From positions 1 through 64,000 of the forward strand of contig JBPBPL010000006.1 in NCBI GenBank assembly GCA_050954285.1: a stretch of DNA of 64,000 nucleotides. Direction: 5' to 3'. Made by a program: the position numbers and the translations under genes. This DNA is from Mucilaginibacter_A sp050954285 (lineage in GTDB: Bacteria; Bacteroidota; Bacteroidia; Sphingobacteriales; Sphingobacteriaceae). The notes below the pieces were generated by a model. It searched no databases. It had not been told where the DNA came from and worked only from the letters and a program-made list of their open reading frames with translations. Below, piece after piece: positions 62,142 to 64,000 of the stretch; position 1 is the first letter of the stretch, and every line of letters begins with the position of its first letter.

Positions 62142-62156
62142 GATGCTGTTTTTATT
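62142..62156 (+). repeat. GCTGTTTTTA-type element
   Basis: GATGCTGTTTTTATT, exact sister-form core, between the M16 start and the DUF2059 3' end. Confidence 0.6.
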
Positions 62157-62177
62157 AAGGTTTTTTTGAAATTAAGA

Positions 62178-62660
62178 TTAGTTTTTAGGCGCAAGAGACT
62201 TCATCATATCTTGCAATTCTGCTTGATGCGCTACAACAGCCTGCTGCCCAATTAACATACCTTTTTGCATCAAAGCCGGAGATTTTTCGATCATCTTTTT
62301 TCCGAGTGGTGTTTGGTAAAATCTGGTCAACTCTTTAATTTCTGATTCGGTAAATTCTGAAGCATAAATTCTTGACATATCTGTTTTCAGCAAATCCCAG
62401 TTTAAATATTTGTTTAAAAAGGTTTTCATTGCATCCGAAAACGCTTTTCGTTGGTCTAATGGCAAATTTGAAGATTGAACATTAACCATATTATTAATTG
62501 AAGAAGTAAATATATAAGGCATATTCATGGAAGTCAGCATATCTTCAGCTGCTTTTAAATGACTTGGAGTTATAGCCATTTCCTGTGCTTTTAAATTCAG
62601 GTTAATCAGGAAACAAAGAGCAGCAAAAGCAAAACTAAATCGTTGATAAAAAGGCTTCAT
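62178..62660 (-). CDS. DUF2059 secreted protein
   Basis: About 160 residues from the ATG at 62660; an upstream in-frame TTG at 62675 is less likely because the ATG gives a cleaner signal peptide (ending LNLKAQ). DUF2059 signature: MSRIYASEFTESEIKELTRFYQTPLGKKMIEK (in part), with an overall helical composition. Its function is unknown. It follows the DUF5009 gene by 15 bases and is probably co-transcribed with it. Confidence 0.88.
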   Translation of the reverse strand: MKPFYQRFSFAFAALCFLINLNLKAQEMAITPSHLKAAEDMLTSMNMPYIFTSSINNMVNVQSSNLPLDQRKAFSDAMKTFLNKYLNWDLLKTDMSRIYASEFTESEIKELTRFYQTPLGKKMIEKSPALMQKGMLIGQQAVVAHQAELQDMMKSLAPKN

Positions 62661-62675
62661 TTTGAGATTATCCAA

Positions 62676-63815
62676 TTAAACCTTAATGATAATGTTTTTT
62701 CGGTACATCAGCCATAAAATCACATACCAAATTAAAACATAAGTGAGGCCGCCGGCCAGCGAAGCGTTTATGGGCGAAAAATAAGGCGTAAAAAAAGTAT
62801 TGTACAGATATTCGTGCAGGTTCTGTATACCACCCTCTGCGTTTTTAAAAGTAATCATGCCTAAAATCCGCGGAATGATGCCGGAAAGTGTGTAAACCGT
62901 AATCGCATTCACCCCAAAAATGACGAATGGTTTGGTGAACCGTTTGTAGCCCTGTACATCAATCAGCCAGTACAAAAGGGTTAAACCAATAGTGGCCAAA
63001 CCGCCGGTATAAAGCACGAACGAACTCGTCCACAATGCTTTGTTTATCGGGAAGAAAAGATCAACCAACAATCCTGAAATAGCAGCCAGTACGCCAACGG
63101 CAAACAGCCAGGAAACTTTTTGTGCTTCCGGCTGATCTTTTCGTTTTAAAAATGTGCCGATCAAAACCCCGAAAATTCCGCTGGCCACGGCAGGCAAATC
63201 GGTTAAAATACCTTCCGGGTCCCAGGTTTTGGAGGATTTCCACAGGTGCGCTTCACCCAAAATACTTCTGTCGATCCAGGCACCCAGATTCGTTTCCGGG
63301 TTGAGGTTTGCGTATCCAACACCAGGAACCGGGATAAAAGTCATGATTAAATAATAGCCGATTAAAATCACCCAAAATGTAATCAGCATCGTTTTCCGGG
63401 TTTGATAAAGATAAAGCAAACCCACAATTAAATATACCACGGCTATGCGCTGGATAACGCCGGGAATACGGACCGTTTTAAAATCAAAATACGGGAACAA
63501 ACTCAAAATCAATCCGATAGCAAATAAAATTATTGCCCGGCGGATGATGCCGGTGATGAGTTGCCGGTGCAAAGCCGGATCAGCTTTTTTACTTTCCAGT
63601 GCAAAAACAATAGAAACGCCCACGATGAACAAGAAGAACGGAAACACGAGATCGGTTGGCGTGCAGCCGTTCCACTCGGAATGTTCCAGCGGCGTGTAAA
63701 TGTGCGCCCAGCTGCCGGGATTGTTCACCAGCGTCATCATGGCAACGGTAATTCCGCGGAAAACATCGAGCGAAAGCAGGCGTGGTTTGGGCACTTTGAC
63801 GGCAGGATTTTGCAT
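62676..63815 (-). CDS. DUF5009 membrane acyltransferase (HGSNAT-like)
   Basis: 379 residues, about ten membrane helices. The N-terminal SLDVFRGITVAMMTLVNNPG and PTDLVFPFFLFIVGVSIVFAL motifs define the family related to lysosomal heparan-alpha-glucosaminide N-acetyltransferase. It probably transfers an acyl group across the membrane to a sugar, perhaps a cell-wall amino sugar. An element copy begins directly upstream of the ATG. It heads an operon with the DUF2059 gene. Confidence 0.9.
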   Translation of the reverse strand: MQNPAVKVPKPRLLSLDVFRGITVAMMTLVNNPGSWAHIYTPLEHSEWNGCTPTDLVFPFFLFIVGVSIVFALESKKADPALHRQLITGIIRRAIILFAIGLILSLFPYFDFKTVRIPGVIQRIAVVYLIVGLLYLYQTRKTMLITFWVILIGYYLIMTFIPVPGVGYANLNPETNLGAWIDRSILGEAHLWKSSKTWDPEGILTDLPAVASGIFGVLIGTFLKRKDQPEAQKVSWLFAVGVLAAISGLLVDLFFPINKALWTSSFVLYTGGLATIGLTLLYWLIDVQGYKRFTKPFVIFGVNAITVYTLSGIIPRILGMITFKNAEGGIQNLHEYLYNTFFTPYFSPINASLAGGLTYVLIWYVILWLMYRKNIIIKV

Positions 63816-63841
63816 GATGCTTCTTTTATCGGTATAAAATC
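63816..63841 (+). repeat. Full element between DUF5009 and anmK
   Basis: GATGCTTCTTTTATCGGT then ATAAAATC, with perfect 6-bp arms. It abuts the ATG of the minus-strand gene, which is read as AGAAGCATC-ATG. It is the nearest match to the consensus in the window. Confidence 0.85.
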
Positions 63842-63897
63842 AATGAAAAAAATTACTTTAGTGAGGCAGCAAATCGGCTCCCCAAAAACCATCAGAA

Positions 63898-64000
63898 TTG
63901 AACAGCAATTTACAGCAACTTTTTGCAATTGCGCAAAAGAAACAGAAAACGATTATCGGGTTGATGTCGGGCACGTCGCTGGACGGTTTGGACGTGGCTT
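63898..64000 (+). CDS. anmK: Anhydro-N-acetylmuramic acid kinase, 3' end outside window
   Basis: Only the first 34 codons are present. The nucleotide-binding IIGLMSGTSLDGLDVA is diagnostic of AnmK, which opens and phosphorylates 1,6-anhydroMurNAc during murein recycling. The frame has no ATG after a stop at 63862-63864; TTG at 63898 gives the family's usual start (NSNLQQLFAIAQKKQ). An ATG at 63844 is in another frame. Confidence 0.88.
   Translation, partial: MNSNLQQLFAIAQKKQKTIIGLMSGTSLDGLDVA

Noticed and set aside
63844..64000. ATG-started frame at the right edge (MKKITLVRQQ)
   Set aside because: Overlaps anmK in another frame; the MSGTSLDG motif fixes the correct frame, which starts at TTG 63898.
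1..64000. The element as a by-product of common Lys-Glu-Ala codons (AAA-GAA-GC)
   Set aside because: Explains part of the coding copies (48334, 50077, 51864, 56386) but not the 16 intergenic ones, nor the conserved ATAAAATC arm.
1..64000. CRISPR array, tRNA/rRNA genes, IS elements or prophage
   Set aside because: No regularly spaced repeats, cloverleaf-like RNA, transposase or phage protein was found; the dispersed element is irregularly spaced.

Overview
The window looks like chromosomal DNA of a Bacteroidota species, most likely family Sphingobacteriaceae (Pedobacter/Mucilaginibacter-like). Evidence: AT-leaning codon use, weak Shine-Dalgarno sequences, several TAnnTTTG-type -7 promoter elements, and phylum-typical proteins (SSB-like DUF3127, RprXY-type two-component pair, BlaR1/M56-TonB fusion, long NADP-dependent GAPDH, type III PKS trio). 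I saw no rRNA, tRNA, CRISPR array, prophage or insertion sequence. It reads as ordinary core/accessory chromosome, cut at both ends inside genes (fumC on the left, anmK on the right).

Layout. 1-7.5 kb: fumC end, a lipoprotein, S1/P1 nuclease, LMW phosphatase, GNAT, hisS with an unusual insertion, an unknown protein, dipeptide epimerase. 7.7-14.4 kb (mostly minus strand): BlaI/M56 regulatory pair, rhomboid, M14 carboxypeptidase, MmcQ-like protein, two paralogous outer-membrane barrels. 14.5-21.8 kb: peptidase T, then an oxidative L-fucose operon (transporter, mutarotase, two SDRs, lactonase, FAH-family hydrolase, Zn-dehydrogenase). 22.0-23.2 kb: a lipoprotein with both halves of a pepsin-type aspartic protease. 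23.3-31.5 kb: NADP-GAPDH, GNAT, AddB-like nuclease, GH3 hexosaminidase, pyruvate dehydrogenase E1 beta. 31.6-40.8 kb: small membrane protein, RprXY-like two-component system, DUF3127, rRNA methyltransferase, Tat oxidoreductase, DKRY-repeat protein, HD hydrolase, porin. 40.8-48.0 kb: UbiA, YceI, a type III PKS/flavoprotein/methyltransferase operon, then a PhoR-like kinase and a DUF47-Pit phosphate module with a Pho-box-like promoter. 48.2-64.0 kb: DUF4197, a frameshifted DUF885 peptidase, PDH E2/E1 alpha, NlpC/P60, a 58-residue membrane protein, SPFH protein, Lhr-type helicase, BON lipoprotein, M16 peptidase, DUF2059, DUF5009 acyltransferase, anmK start. Peptidoglycan turnover is represented by scattered genes (epimerase, GH3, NlpC/P60, anmK).

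The most unusual signal is not a gene. A short element recurs dozens of times on both strands: RATGCTTCTTTTATC, then 3-4 free bases, then ATAAAATC. Its TTTTAT and ATAAAA halves can pair as a 5-6 bp hairpin. I count 23 exact copies of the 12-mer ATGCTTCTTTTA (either strand) in 64 kb, 16 of them in the small intergenic fraction, plus about a dozen of the sister form ATGCTGTTTTTA. By hand estimate at about 42% GC, chance would give far fewer than one of the first. Copies sit at most junctions of the fucose operon, pair head-to-head to form terminators, and also lie inside reading frames. This distribution resembles DNA uptake sequences of Neisseria and Pasteurellaceae, but no such system is known to me in this phylum, so function is open.
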